From positions 1-36,806 of the forward strand of contig NZ_CAIPNF010000116.1 of assembly GCF_903866365.1 (NCBI RefSeq): a DNA stretch of 36,806 nt. Direction: 5' to 3'. Shown here in pieces: positions 1 through 7,808 of this stretch. The notes beneath the pieces are model-generated. The model did not search any database and was not told where the DNA came from. It worked only from the letters and a program-made list of their open reading frames with translations. This DNA comes from an uncultured Thiocystis sp. GTDB lineage: Bacteria > Pseudomonadota > Gammaproteobacteria > Chromatiales > Chromatiaceae. Each line of letters starts with the position of its first letter. The first letter of the stretch is position 1. The position numbers were made by a program, and so were the translations under genes.

Positions 1-174
1 CTCGAACAGCGTTCCGGCTTGCTCCAAGATCTCCCTCTTCCAGTGCCCGACTTGCACCGGATGCACACCGTGCTCCTGACCAATCTCGTTGACGGTCTTC
101 ACCCCACGAATGGCCTCCAACCCCACCTTGGCCTTGAACGCTGCGGCATACGTCTTGCGCTTTGCTTCACCCAT
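1..174 (-). CDS. IS3-family transposase OrfA, N-terminal fragment (58 codons visible)
   Basis: The first 58 residues of a helix-turn-helix DNA-binding transposase subunit are visible on the minus strand, starting at ATG 174 and leaving the window at position 1. It opens with MGEAKRKTYAAAFKAKV, continues with a helix-turn-helix of the type VNEIGQEHGVHPVQV, and then GHWKREILEQAG. The order basic start, HTH, W-K-R-E-(I/L)-L-E is characteristic of IS3-family OrfA (HTH_Tnp_1), which binds the inverted repeats and is normally joined to OrfB by programmed -1 frameshifting. OrfB and the frameshift site are not in the window. The family assignment is firm; the IS3 subgroup cannot be given. Confidence 0.8.
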   Translation of the reverse strand, partial: MGEAKRKTYAAAFKAKVGLEAIRGVKTVNEIGQEHGVHPVQVGHWKREILEQAGTLFE

Positions 175-234
175 TTCGATTACCCTTTCGTGCCGGCTTG
201 ACAACTTAAATGACTGTCCGGTTTTCGGGGTCCA
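1..234 (-). mobile_element. IS3-family insertion sequence, left end only (cut by window edge)
   Basis: The element lies on the minus strand and runs off the window at position 1. Its outer end is an inverted-repeat-like terminus which, on the minus strand, reads TGGACCCCGAAAACCGGACA from position 234 inward. It begins with TG and resembles the ends of IS3-family elements. A similar TGGAC start exists 10 bp further out at 244, so the exact boundary could be 234 or 244. About 60 bp inside it lies the start codon of an orfA-type transposase gene. The other end, the orfB catalytic gene and any target duplication lie outside the window, so it cannot be said whether the copy is intact. Confidence 0.75.
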
Positions 235-244
235 CTTTAGTCCA

Positions 245-541
245 ACAGTCGAGTGCGTGGCAAATGCCGGGGAGGATGAAGACCCCGCTTGTGATCCTCA
301 ACGGCTCCAGCAGTCGATCAAGGTTTTGCCACCGAAAAAATCCTACGTCAGATCGACGGAGGAACGAACGATAAAGGTATCAGATCAGGCCGTCTTGAAG
401 GGAGGCGGTTTTCATCCGCTGGGGGTTGACGGTTCTATTTGGGGGCGATGTGGCGGGGCGGGAAGCATGGCCGCGACCTTGAGGACGCCGAAGGGATCGT
501 GATCCTTGCTCCACAACATAGCACCGACATAGCACCAAAGA
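245..541. other. Spacer between IS end and tRNA terminator; tandem 10-bp repeat, no gene recognised
   Basis: No convincing gene is seen. An open frame on the plus strand runs through the IS end into this spacer but its product resembles nothing known and its first part is antisense to the transposase. Near the right side the 10-mer ACATAGCACC occurs twice (516-525 and 527-536) with one base between. The spacer lies just beyond the 3' end of a tRNA gene, a frequent integration site, so it may be debris of an excised or decayed element; that is inference. Confidence 0.4.
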
Positions 542-542
542 A

Positions 543-577
543 AAACGGCCTAGACGTTTTGCGTCTAAGCCGTTGAT
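543..577 (-). terminator. Rho-independent terminator of tRNA-Asn
   Basis: On the minus strand a stem of AACGGCTTAGACG pairs with CGTCTAGGCCGTT (one mismatch) around a short CAAAA loop and is followed by a run of T. It starts five bases beyond the encoded CCA of the tRNA, so it most likely ends that transcript. On the plus strand the stem is also followed by a T run after GA, so it might work both ways. Confidence 0.8.
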
Positions 578-581
578 TTTT

Positions 582-657
582 TGGCTCCCTGGGACGGGCT
601 CGAACCGCCGACCTAGTGATTAACAGTCACCCGCTCTACCGACTGAGCTACCAGGGA
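582..657 (-). tRNA. tRNA-Asn (anticodon GUU)
   Basis: A 76-nt cloverleaf can be folded on the minus strand. The acceptor stem TCCCTGG pairs with CCAGGGA, the D-loop region contains AGCTCAGTCGGTAGAGC, the anticodon arm reads GACTGTTAATC with anticodon GTT flanked by T and A, and the T-arm holds GGTTCGAGCC. The discriminator base is G and the 3' CCA is encoded. The anticodon GUU reads Asn codons AAC and AAU. It stands alone with its own promoter and terminator. Confidence 0.95.
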
Positions 658-673
658 ATGTTGCGAGCTGGGA

Positions 674-702
674 ATCCTAGCGATTTATCCGTCATGAGTC
701 AA
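674..702 (-). promoter_or_regulatory. Sigma-70 promoter of tRNA-Asn
   Basis: On the minus strand TTGACT (plus 697-702) is separated by exactly 17 bp from TAGGAT (plus 674-679). The -10 element lies 16 bp before the first tRNA base, leaving a short leader. Spacing and sequence are close to the sigma-70 consensus. Confidence 0.75.
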
Positions 703-879
703 GATTCGACGACGTGGATCGTCACTTTATCTTCGGGCAATCAACATCAACCTTTGCTGATTGGATTTCCGATCAGGCTCACCCATGTTGTCAAGCATGC
801 CAGAAAGAACTGGGTAGTTCCTTGGTGTTGAAGACAATTGCAGGTATCTGTCGACGCGACCGAAACGGCTAGAGATCTC

Positions 880-1977
880 ATGACGCAAATCCGTATCAAG
901 CATGATCCGCCGACGCCGCTGCCCGATGAGGTCTACCACGGGCGAAAGCAGCAGGCGAAACCCTTGACCCATCATGAGATCCTGTCGTTGATGGCGCCTT
1001 TCACCCAGCGCGGGCGGCACGTGGATCTGGCTGCGAGCGACCGTGGCCAGCGGCGCCTGGTCTTCCATCCGATCGAGCATCCGCCGACGGATGATCTGCC
1101 GATCGCGGTGCGTGAGGTTTTGTCATTGGAGATCCCTGATTCGGGAAATCCCTGGCTGGCGCGGACTGTTTCCGATGGTTCCGGTCTTCTGTCGGCCGTG
1201 GCGGCTGTGGGGCCCGACGCCGGCAGCCTGCTGGAGCAGATCGAGGCCGTCCCGATACAACGCCAGTTTCGGATTCATTCCGGTATTTGGGTGGCGCGCA
1301 GTTATCTCATTGAGTGGGTGGCTGGCGAGAAAGCAAGTTTGGGTGCCTTTACGCGACCCGTGATCGTCGAGGCCAGAGCCCGCGTTGCCGGCGTCAATCT
1401 GGAGTTGAAGGCCGACCGCTATATTCGTCATTCGGTCGAGATCAGGCTGACCGCCGACCCCGACGCCAAGTTGATGATCCCGGAGGATCTGCTGGCGGTG
1501 TTGGGCTGGAATTGGAGGCCATTGCGGGAGTTCGTCGACCATTGGCGTGGCAATATCCGCGTCCCGGCAAAGGAACCAAAGCGCACTGCCGATATCGAGG
1601 ATAAGCTGGATCGCACCATCACTCACCTGGCGCGGACGCTGGACCAGTCGCCGAACCGATTTCATCCACGCCATCAGCGCGCACGTTGGCGTGTAACCTT
1701 TCAGCGCCTGATCCCATTGTCGATCGGACTGGCGCTGCTGGCACTGACGCCGGCGATCCAGTGGATCGAAATGGAAGAAGGGTCGATCCTGCGTTTGCTC
1801 ATCTTCAATGCCCCGCTGATTATCCTGGTGGGGCTCTTCATGTTGCGTGAGATGCCGCGCATCGAGGTGCCGCCGATTCCGCGACCCTTGCCGAATGCTG
1901 GCTGGCTGGCGCGCACGGACACCCCGCGCGCCGGTCAAGATCATGGATCGCCGCCAGTCGAGGCCGCCGAACCCTGA
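880..1977 (+). CDS. Uncharacterised protein with two C-terminal membrane segments
   Basis: A 365-residue protein of no family I recognise. The first three quarters are soluble and mixed in charge, including a stretch rich in beta-type hydrophobic alternation (about residues 160-205). Two membrane segments follow, about 277-296 (LIPLSIGLALLALTPA) and 305-325 (LLIFNAPLIILVGLFML), then a Pro-rich tail. This predicts a large cytoplasmic N-terminal domain anchored by a C-terminal hairpin. I chose ATG 880 because the in-frame TTG at 838 is a weaker candidate; no strong ribosome binding site precedes either. It is on the same strand as the AAA/VWA genes but about 200 bp before them, so common transcription is uncertain. 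Confidence 0.65.
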   Translation: MTQIRIKHDPPTPLPDEVYHGRKQQAKPLTHHEILSLMAPFTQRGRHVDLAASDRGQRRLVFHPIEHPPTDDLPIAVREVLSLEIPDSGNPWLARTVSDGSGLLSAVAAVGPDAGSLLEQIEAVPIQRQFRIHSGIWVARSYLIEWVAGEKASLGAFTRPVIVEARARVAGVNLELKADRYIRHSVEIRLTADPDAKLMIPEDLLAVLGWNWRPLREFVDHWRGNIRVPAKEPKRTADIEDKLDRTITHLARTLDQSPNRFHPRHQRARWRVTFQRLIPLSIGLALLALTPAIQWIEMEEGSILRLLIFNAPLIILVGLFMLREMPRIEVPPIPRPLPNAGWLARTDTPRAGQDHGSPPVEAAEP

Positions 1978-2179
1978 GTCGTCCGCTGCACCGCGTCGCT
2001 GGGGATAGGTGCCATTTCGAGCAGCGAGACGTCTCCCTTGACATGATTTTAAGGTCATCAACCGAGCGCGCGTCGGCTCCGATACTGCATTCGGTTCGGA
2101 CAGCGCCGGGTCGATGCGCCAGTAACGCATGCCGTGCCAAGACGCGGTGCACAGGAGCAATGTCGTGCAGGGTAATCCG

Positions 2180-3268
2180 ATGAACATTCCGCCGGTCTCG
2201 ATCGCGGCGGTCAAGCAGGCGCTGATCGAACAGTATCAGCATCCGATTCTGCGCCGGCGCGCCTCGATGCTGTGGGGCACCCGCGGGGTTGGCAAGTCTT
2301 CCATCGTCCGGCAGGTGGCCGAGCACTTCAAGGCGCCGCTCGTGGATCTGCGTCTGACGACCATCGAGCCGGTCGATATCCGCGGTGCCATCTATGCCGA
2401 CGAGAACCGCCAGCAGACGGTCTGGTTTCCGCCCGAGTTTCTGCCCGGTCCGGAGCAGCCGCAGGGGATCCTCTTTCTGGATGAGCTGACGGCGGCCGAT
2501 CAGCGGCTCCAGATCTCGGCCTATTCGCTGATCCTGGATCGGCGCGTCGGCAACTATCGGCTGCCGGACGGTTGGCAGGTGATCGCGGCGGGCAACGCGA
2601 CCTTTCATGGCGCGGTCAGTCACGACATGGGCACGGCGCTGGCGGACCGGATGTTCCATTTCAATGTGCAGACGGTCATCGACGCCTTTCTGGAGTACGC
2701 GCTCGACCAGGATTTCGCACCCGAGGTCATGGCCTATCTGAAGGTGCGCCCGGACAAACTCGACGACACCCACAGTCAGCTTGCCAACGATTATCTGGTC
2801 GGCGCGAGCCCGCGCGGTTGGGAGGATATCTCCCACATCATTCAGTCGGACCTGTCGGAGGCCGGAAAACGCCTCTTTGTGCAGGGGCGCATCGGCGCGG
2901 CCAATGCCGCCGAGTTCTTCGGCGTGCTGCGCGAGATCCAGGCCGGAACCGACGTGATCGCATTGCTCGCCGCAGCGCCGGGTCCGGCAACCGTGGCGCT
3001 GCTGCCGAGCAGCCTGGATGGTCTCTACGGCCTGCTCTACGCGCTGCTGGCGGCGGCCACTGACCGCGAGCGTATGGCGCGGGCACTGGAGATCGTCGAT
3101 CAACTGCCGGAGATCGACAGCCCCGCGCGTCTGCCGATCCGCGAGTCCCAGACGCTGGCCATGGAGTTGCTGTTTCAGAAGGCGCTGGAGCGCGGACTCG
3201 AAGGCGCGGTGCTCGCAAGCCCCGTTTATCGGCGCTATACCGAGCAACGGGCGGCGAATGGACGCTAG
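2180..3268 (+). CDS. MoxR-like AAA+ ATPase
   Basis: A 362-residue AAA+ ATPase. The Walker A motif GTRGVGKSS lies at residues 33-41 and the Walker B motif ILFLDEL has its acidic pair at D101/E102. An Asn-containing sensor-1-like segment (VIAAGNATF) follows. MoxR-type ATPases work with a VWA-domain partner to remodel or activate client proteins, and the next gene encodes such a partner with an 11-bp overlap, so the two proteins very probably act together. ATG 2180 is preferred over ATG 2129 because AGGG stands at good distance before it and the protein then begins like its relatives. The C-terminal third is helical and variable. The client is unknown. Confidence 0.85.
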   Translation: MNIPPVSIAAVKQALIEQYQHPILRRRASMLWGTRGVGKSSIVRQVAEHFKAPLVDLRLTTIEPVDIRGAIYADENRQQTVWFPPEFLPGPEQPQGILFLDELTAADQRLQISAYSLILDRRVGNYRLPDGWQVIAAGNATFHGAVSHDMGTALADRMFHFNVQTVIDAFLEYALDQDFAPEVMAYLKVRPDKLDDTHSQLANDYLVGASPRGWEDISHIIQSDLSEAGKRLFVQGRIGAANAAEFFGVLREIQAGTDVIALLAAAPGPATVALLPSSLDGLYGLLYALLAAATDRERMARALEIVDQLPEIDSPARLPIRESQTLAMELLFQKALERGLEGAVLASPVYRRYTEQRAANGR

Positions 3269-4643
3269 ACCGCCTGGAACGACCGGCGCGGGCGGTCTCT
3301 ATTGTCATCGCGGAACCCGCGCGATCCAGACGCTGGTGGAGTTCGCGCCCTCCAGCGGCGGGCTGGCGCTGTGGATGCGTCATCTGGACGTCGACCACGC
3401 CGAGGCGCCAGACATCGCGGCTAACGACGGCGCGACCGTCTTCTACGGTCCCGCCTTCGCGTCCCTGCCCGGCGCGATGCAGACGGGCCTGGTCGCCCAT
3501 CAGGTGTTGCATGTGGCGCTGCGCCATCCGCAGCGGCTGCTGGAACTGCGGCGACTCGTCGGCGATGTCGATGACGAACTCTACAATGTCTGCGCTGACG
3601 CCATCGTCAATAGTTCCCTGAGCCATCTGAGCTGGCTTGATCTGCCGCCCGGATCGGTGCTGCTCGAAGACCTGTTGTTCGCGACGCTGAACATCCGCCA
3701 AAGTGTCGAAAAATCCTTGCTCGAATGGGATTTGGAGCGGCTGTATCGGGCGCTCGACGACCGTCGGCCACACGGCGCTTCCCGTGGGTCGAAGGCTGGC
3801 GCGGGGTCGGAGCGGGAGTCGCCGGCCACCAGCGCGGGCGCTGGCGACCAGGATGCGGAGCAGGGCCAGACGACCGCGTGCGAGGACGGCGAACGCGCGG
3901 CGCGGGCGCGAGCCCTCGGCGCGACGATCATCCGGGATCTGCTTCCCGCCGCCGAGAGCGAACGCCCGGAGGTCGAGGTCGAGCGGTCGCGCGAATGGCG
4001 CGAGCGCATCGTCCGCGCCCATGCCGGCGACGGCGTCCATTCGCTGCTGCGCGAACTGCTGGCCGATCTGCCGAAGACGCGGATTCCCTGGGAGCAGCTT
4101 CTGCGCACCCAGCTTGCCCATGGTCTATCGCTGAAACGGGAGTTGTCCTGGTCGCGGCCGTCGCGCTCCTACCTGGCCAATCGCGGACGCATGGGGCGGG
4201 GGCGTTCCGGCGGCGGCCTGCGCATGCCCTGGGAGCCTGGGTTTTCGGCGACTAGGGCGGTGGCCCGGCTGGTGGTGATGGTCGATGTCTCCGGCTCCAT
4301 CGATCATCCGCTGCTGGAGCGGTTCGCCGGCGAGATCGATGCGATCGCGCGGCGTCTGGAGGCGCGGGTGATCGTCATCATCGGCGACGATCGGGTCACC
4401 GACACGCGGGTGTTCGAGCCGGGTCGCTCGAATCTGAAAGGTTTGCGGTTCGAGGGCGGCGGCGGGACCGACTTCACGCCACTGCTGCGGGAGGCGGAAC
4501 GCTACAGCCCGGACATCGGGGTGTTCCTGACCGACCTGGACGGCCGCGCCGATTTCTGTCCGGGTTTCCCCTTGCTCTGGGCCGTGCCGCTGGCCTGTCA
4601 GTCGATGCGTCCCCCGTTCGGGCGTAAACTGGTGCTCGACTGA
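3258..4643 (+). CDS. DUF2201-type metallopeptidase-like/VWA-like protein
   Basis: A 461-residue partner of the preceding ATPase. The N-terminal half matches the DUF2201 putative metallopeptidase-like domain: a zinc-peptidase-style helix reads HQVLH at residues 81-85, where related proteins commonly have HExxH. A Glu/Arg-rich low-complexity linker follows (about 165-230). The C-terminal domain is VWA-like with a MIDAS-type motif DVSGS at 343-347, then GGGGTDF and a later TDLDG. ATG 3258 overlaps the upstream stop by 11 bp, which suggests translational coupling. With Gln in place of the catalytic Glu, peptidase activity is doubtful and the domain may only bind metal or client. The family function is unknown. 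Confidence 0.8.
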   Translation: MDARPPGTTGAGGLYCHRGTRAIQTLVEFAPSSGGLALWMRHLDVDHAEAPDIAANDGATVFYGPAFASLPGAMQTGLVAHQVLHVALRHPQRLLELRRLVGDVDDELYNVCADAIVNSSLSHLSWLDLPPGSVLLEDLLFATLNIRQSVEKSLLEWDLERLYRALDDRRPHGASRGSKAGAGSERESPATSAGAGDQDAEQGQTTACEDGERAARARALGATIIRDLLPAAESERPEVEVERSREWRERIVRAHAGDGVHSLLRELLADLPKTRIPWEQLLRTQLAHGLSLKRELSWSRPSRSYLANRGRMGRGRSGGGLRMPWEPGFSATRAVARLVVMVDVSGSIDHPLLERFAGEIDAIARRLEARVIVIIGDDRVTDTRVFEPGRSNLKGLRFEGGGGTDFTPLLREAERYSPDIGVFLTDLDGRADFCPGFPLLWAVPLACQSMRPPFGRKLVLD

Positions 4644-4672
4644 TCCTCGCGAACCACACAGGTGACAAATCG

Positions 4673-5155
4673 ATGAACGACTTGAACAAAGCGGAAGCGT
4701 TGGCCCAATCGGTTCTCGGCAAGGAACTCGATGCGACCGAATGTCAGGTGCTGGCGGCACGGATGGAGGCGTTGTCGCTCCAGCCAGGCGAGACGCTGGT
4801 GCGCGAGGGCGAAGATCGTCGCACCCTGTTCGTGCTGGCCGCGGGCCGCCTGTGCGTCTGCAAGTCCGTCGGCGGCGAAGAGGAAACCGTCTACCAGATG
4901 CGCCCCGGCGAATGCTCGGGCACCCGCGCCTTCATCGACGGTTCCACCCGCAAGGCGGCGCTGCGCGCCGAGGGCGAGAGCCGCGTCCTGACCCTGGAGC
5001 CGGAGGACTTCGATGCCCTGGTCGAGACCCATCCGCGGCTCGTCTACAAGGTGATGCGCGCCATCTTCCGGATTACCCACGGCAACCTGATGCGGATGAA
5101 TCTGGAAAGCGCGGAGATGCGCAATTACATGCTCAGGACCGGTGGGCGTTATTGA
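4673..5155 (+). CDS. Cyclic-nucleotide-binding domain protein without DNA-binding domain
   Basis: A 160-residue protein made almost entirely of one Crp/cAMP-receptor-like cyclic nucleotide-binding fold: LQPGETLVREGED opens the beta roll, LFVLAAGRLCVCKSV follows, and a phosphate-binding-cassette region GECSGTRAF...TRKAALRAE lies at about residues 83-103. A helix ends the protein and there is no helix-turn-helix, so it should act through protein contact rather than as a transcription factor. The cassette departs from the usual GE-(I/L)-A-L pattern, so nucleotide binding is not certain. It starts 29 bp after the VWA gene with AGGTGA before the ATG, and 60 bp before the TRAP binding protein, suggesting one operon. 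Confidence 0.8.
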   Translation: MNDLNKAEALAQSVLGKELDATECQVLAARMEALSLQPGETLVREGEDRRTLFVLAAGRLCVCKSVGGEEETVYQMRPGECSGTRAFIDGSTRKAALRAEGESRVLTLEPEDFDALVETHPRLVYKVMRAIFRITHGNLMRMNLESAEMRNYMLRTGGRY

Positions 5156-5215
5156 GCGGATCGCAGGTAAGCGCCAATCCCGCGCGAGGCAACTTTATCG
5201 TTTCCGGAGGACAAC

Positions 5216-6307
5216 ATGCAGAGACGCGATTTCCTGAAATCCGCCAGTGTCGGCGCCGTGGCGGCGGGTCTGGCGCTGCCGGCCCGCGCCGAGACCGCAT
5301 CGCCGGCGATCAAATGGCGCATGGCGTCGAGCTTTCCCAAAAGTCTGGACACCATCTACGGCGGCGCCGAGACGCTGGCCCGCCGGGTGGCCGAACTGAC
5401 GGACGGACGTTTCGAGATTCGGGTGTTCGCGGGCGGCGAGTTGGTGCCGCCCTTCGGCGTCCTGGACGCCGTGCAGCAGAACACCATCGAGTGCGGTCAC
5501 ACCGCCTCCTATTACTATTACGGCAAGAACAAGGCGCTGGCGCTGGAAACCACCTGGCCGTTCGGGCTCAACACCCGCCAGATGACCGCCTGGGTCCATG
5601 AGGGTGGCGGCATGGAACTGCTGCGCTCTATGTTTGCGGAGTACGGCATCGTCCAGTTCCCCGGCGGCAGCACCGGCGCCCAGATGGGCGGCTGGTTCCG
5701 CAAGGAGGTCAAATCGCTCGCGGATCTCCAGGGGCTCAAGATCCGTATTCCTGGATTCGGCGCGGAGATTTTCTCGCGGATGGGCGCGGTGCCTCAGTCC
5801 CTGCCCGGCGGCGAGATCTATCCGGCCCTGGAGCGTGGAGCCATCGATGCCGCCGAGTGGACCGTCCCTTACGATGACGAAAAGCTTGGTTTCCAGAAGG
5901 TTGCCAAATATTACTATTATCCTGGCTGGTGGGAGCCCGGAACCCATCTGGTGTTTTATGTCAACAAGGCTCAGTGGGAGTCGCTGCCGGCAACCTATCG
6001 CGCCGCCTTCGAGGTCGCCTCCCGCGAGGCCCATCTGATGATGCTCGCCGCCTACGACGCCAAAAACCCTCCGGTCCTGCAACGCCTGATGCGCGACGGC
6101 GCCGAGCTGCGACGCTTCCCGGACGATGTGCTGCTCAAAGCCTACGAGATCGCGCAGCAGATCTACGCGGAAGAATCCGCCGTCAATCCTACCTTCAAGA
6201 CACTCTACGAATCCATGCTCGCCTTCCAGCAGAGTTCCGATGCCTGGTGGAACGTGGCCGAATCCTCCATGGCGAATTTCATGCGGGCGGTGCAGCGGCG
6301 GAAATAG
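5216..6307 (+). CDS. TRAP transporter substrate-binding protein, TakP-like (2-oxoacid type)
   Basis: A 363-residue periplasmic solute receptor of the DctP family. It begins with a Tat-type signal, RRDFLK at residues 3-8, a hydrophobic stretch and a likely cut after ARA. The mature part resembles TakP, the 2-oxoacid/pyruvate receptor of Rhodobacter: SSFPKSLDTIYGGAE, HTASYYYYGK, QMGGWFRKE with the ligand-binding type Arg at 162, AEW with E214/W215, and YDDEKLGFQKVA. Substrate is therefore inferred to be a 2-oxo acid or similar monocarboxylate taken up with sodium. A good GGAGG lies just before the ATG. The membrane subunits are encoded convergently right after it rather than in the same operon. 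Confidence 0.88.
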   Translation: MQRRDFLKSASVGAVAAGLALPARAETASPAIKWRMASSFPKSLDTIYGGAETLARRVAELTDGRFEIRVFAGGELVPPFGVLDAVQQNTIECGHTASYYYYGKNKALALETTWPFGLNTRQMTAWVHEGGGMELLRSMFAEYGIVQFPGGSTGAQMGGWFRKEVKSLADLQGLKIRIPGFGAEIFSRMGAVPQSLPGGEIYPALERGAIDAAEWTVPYDDEKLGFQKVAKYYYYPGWWEPGTHLVFYVNKAQWESLPATYRAAFEVASREAHLMMLAAYDAKNPPVLQRLMRDGAELRRFPDDVLLKAYEIAQQIYAEESAVNPTFKTLYESMLAFQQSSDAWWNVAESSMANFMRAVQRRK

Positions 6308-6337
6308 TCAGACGCGGATTCGCCGGCGGACGCCGCA

Positions 6338-7807
6338 TTAGGGTGCGCTATCTCCCGGCGGCGTATTATCTCCCGGCGACATATCGAACAGCCCACCGAA
6401 GTCATCGTTGTCGAGCAGGCTGGAGCCGCCCTGATCCGGGAGCGTGACCTCCGTTGGGGTGAGGTTGGACGCGGGGCCATCCAGACCCCAGCTCACCAGT
6501 TGGGGAAAGGCGATGATGAGGATCACCATCAAGATCTGAATCCCGAGAAAAGGCACCGCGCCCCAGTAGATGTCGGCGGTGCGGATCTGGGGTGGGGCGA
6601 CCGAGCGCAGATAGAAGAGCGCGAAACCGAAGGGCGGATGCATGAAGCTGGTCTGCATGTTGACCGCGAGCAGCACCCCGAACCACACCAGATCGATCCC
6701 GAAGGCCGCCGCCACCGGCGCCAGCAGCGGCAGGACGATGAAGGCGATCTCGAAGAAATCGAGAAAGAAGGCCAGCAGGAACACCAGCAGGTTGACGAAG
6801 ATCAGAAACCCCAGCGCGCCGCCGGGGAGTCCGGTCAGCAGGTGTTCTACCCAAAGATCCCCATTCACGCCCCGGAAGGTGAGACTGAAGACGCTGGAGC
6901 CGATCAGGATAAAGACCACAAAGCTGGTGATCTTGGCCGTGGTCGTCATGGACTGGCGCAGCATGTCGAGCGTGAGTCGGCCTTTCGCGGCGGCCAGCAA
7001 CATCGCGCCCACCGCGCCCATGGCGCCGCCCTCGGTCGGCGTGGCCCAGCCGATGAAGATGGTCCCCAGCACCAGAAAGATAAGCGCCAGCGGCGGGATC
7101 AGCGCGATGACCACCCGCCAGGCCAGCGCGCGGCCATGCAGGGTGCGGGCCTCGACCGGCAGTGGCGGGGCATAGTCGGGTCGCCACAGGGTGATGCCGA
7201 AGACATAGAGCAGATAAAACCCGGTGAGCAGCAGGCCCGGCAGCAGCGCGCCCTGGTACATCTCGCCGACCGAGCGCCCGAGCACATCGGCCATGACGAT
7301 CAGCACCAGCGACGGCGGGATGATCTGCGCCAGGGTTCCGCTGGCGGCGATCACTCCGGTCGCCAACGGCTTGTGATAGCCGTAGCGCAGCATGATGGGC
7401 AGCGAAATCAGCCCCATGGCGATCACCGAGGCGGCGACCACGCCGGTGGTCGCGGCCAGCAGCGCGCCGACGAAGATCACCGCGTAGGCGAGCCCGCCGC
7501 GGATGCCGCCGAAGATCTGCCCGACCGTGTCGAGCAGATCCTCGGCCATGCCGCTGCGTTCCAGCACCAGCCCCATGAAGGTAAAGAAGGGGATGGCGAG
7601 CAGAATCTCGTTGCGCATGATGCCGAAGACGCGATCCGGCAGCGCCTGCAAGAGTGCCGGGGTGAGCATCCCAAGCTCGATCCCGATCAGGCCGAACAGC
7701 ATGCCCACGGCGGCGAGCGAGAAGGCGACCGGATAGCCGATCAGCAGAAAGAGCACCAGCGCCGCGAACATGATGGGCGCCAGATTGGCGGCAAGCCAGG
7801 CTTCCAT
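6338..7807 (-). CDS. dctM: TRAP transporter large permease subunit DctM
   Basis: A 489-residue, very hydrophobic protein with about a dozen membrane segments, typical in length and pattern for the DctM/TRAP-T large subunit that forms the sodium-coupled transport path. Family-like segments include FFTFMGLVLERSGMAEDLL near residue 100 and GVVAASVIAMGLISLP. A hydrophilic, Asp/Pro-rich tail of about 45 residues after the last helix is an odd addition. It begins one base after the dctQ stop (TGA-G-ATG), so the two are translationally coupled. It ends 30 bp from the stop of the convergent binding-protein gene, which almost surely supplies its receptor. Confidence 0.9.
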   Translation of the reverse strand: MEAWLAANLAPIMFAALVLFLLIGYPVAFSLAAVGMLFGLIGIELGMLTPALLQALPDRVFGIMRNEILLAIPFFTFMGLVLERSGMAEDLLDTVGQIFGGIRGGLAYAVIFVGALLAATTGVVAASVIAMGLISLPIMLRYGYHKPLATGVIAASGTLAQIIPPSLVLIVMADVLGRSVGEMYQGALLPGLLLTGFYLLYVFGITLWRPDYAPPLPVEARTLHGRALAWRVVIALIPPLALIFLVLGTIFIGWATPTEGGAMGAVGAMLLAAAKGRLTLDMLRQSMTTTAKITSFVVFILIGSSVFSLTFRGVNGDLWVEHLLTGLPGGALGFLIFVNLLVFLLAFFLDFFEIAFIVLPLLAPVAAAFGIDLVWFGVLLAVNMQTSFMHPPFGFALFYLRSVAPPQIRTADIYWGAVPFLGIQILMVILIIAFPQLVSWGLDGPASNLTPTEVTLPDQGGSSLLDNDDFGGLFDMSPGDNTPPGDSAP

Positions 7808-7808
7808 C

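Noticed and set aside
89-502. Plus-strand open frame crossing the IS end
   Set aside because: Its first part is antisense to the OrfA gene and its second part has no similarity or ribosome binding site.
2038-2061. TTGACA followed by an imperfect inverted repeat before the AAA gene
   Set aside because: No -10 element at the proper distance and the symmetry is weak; not listed as a promoter or operator.
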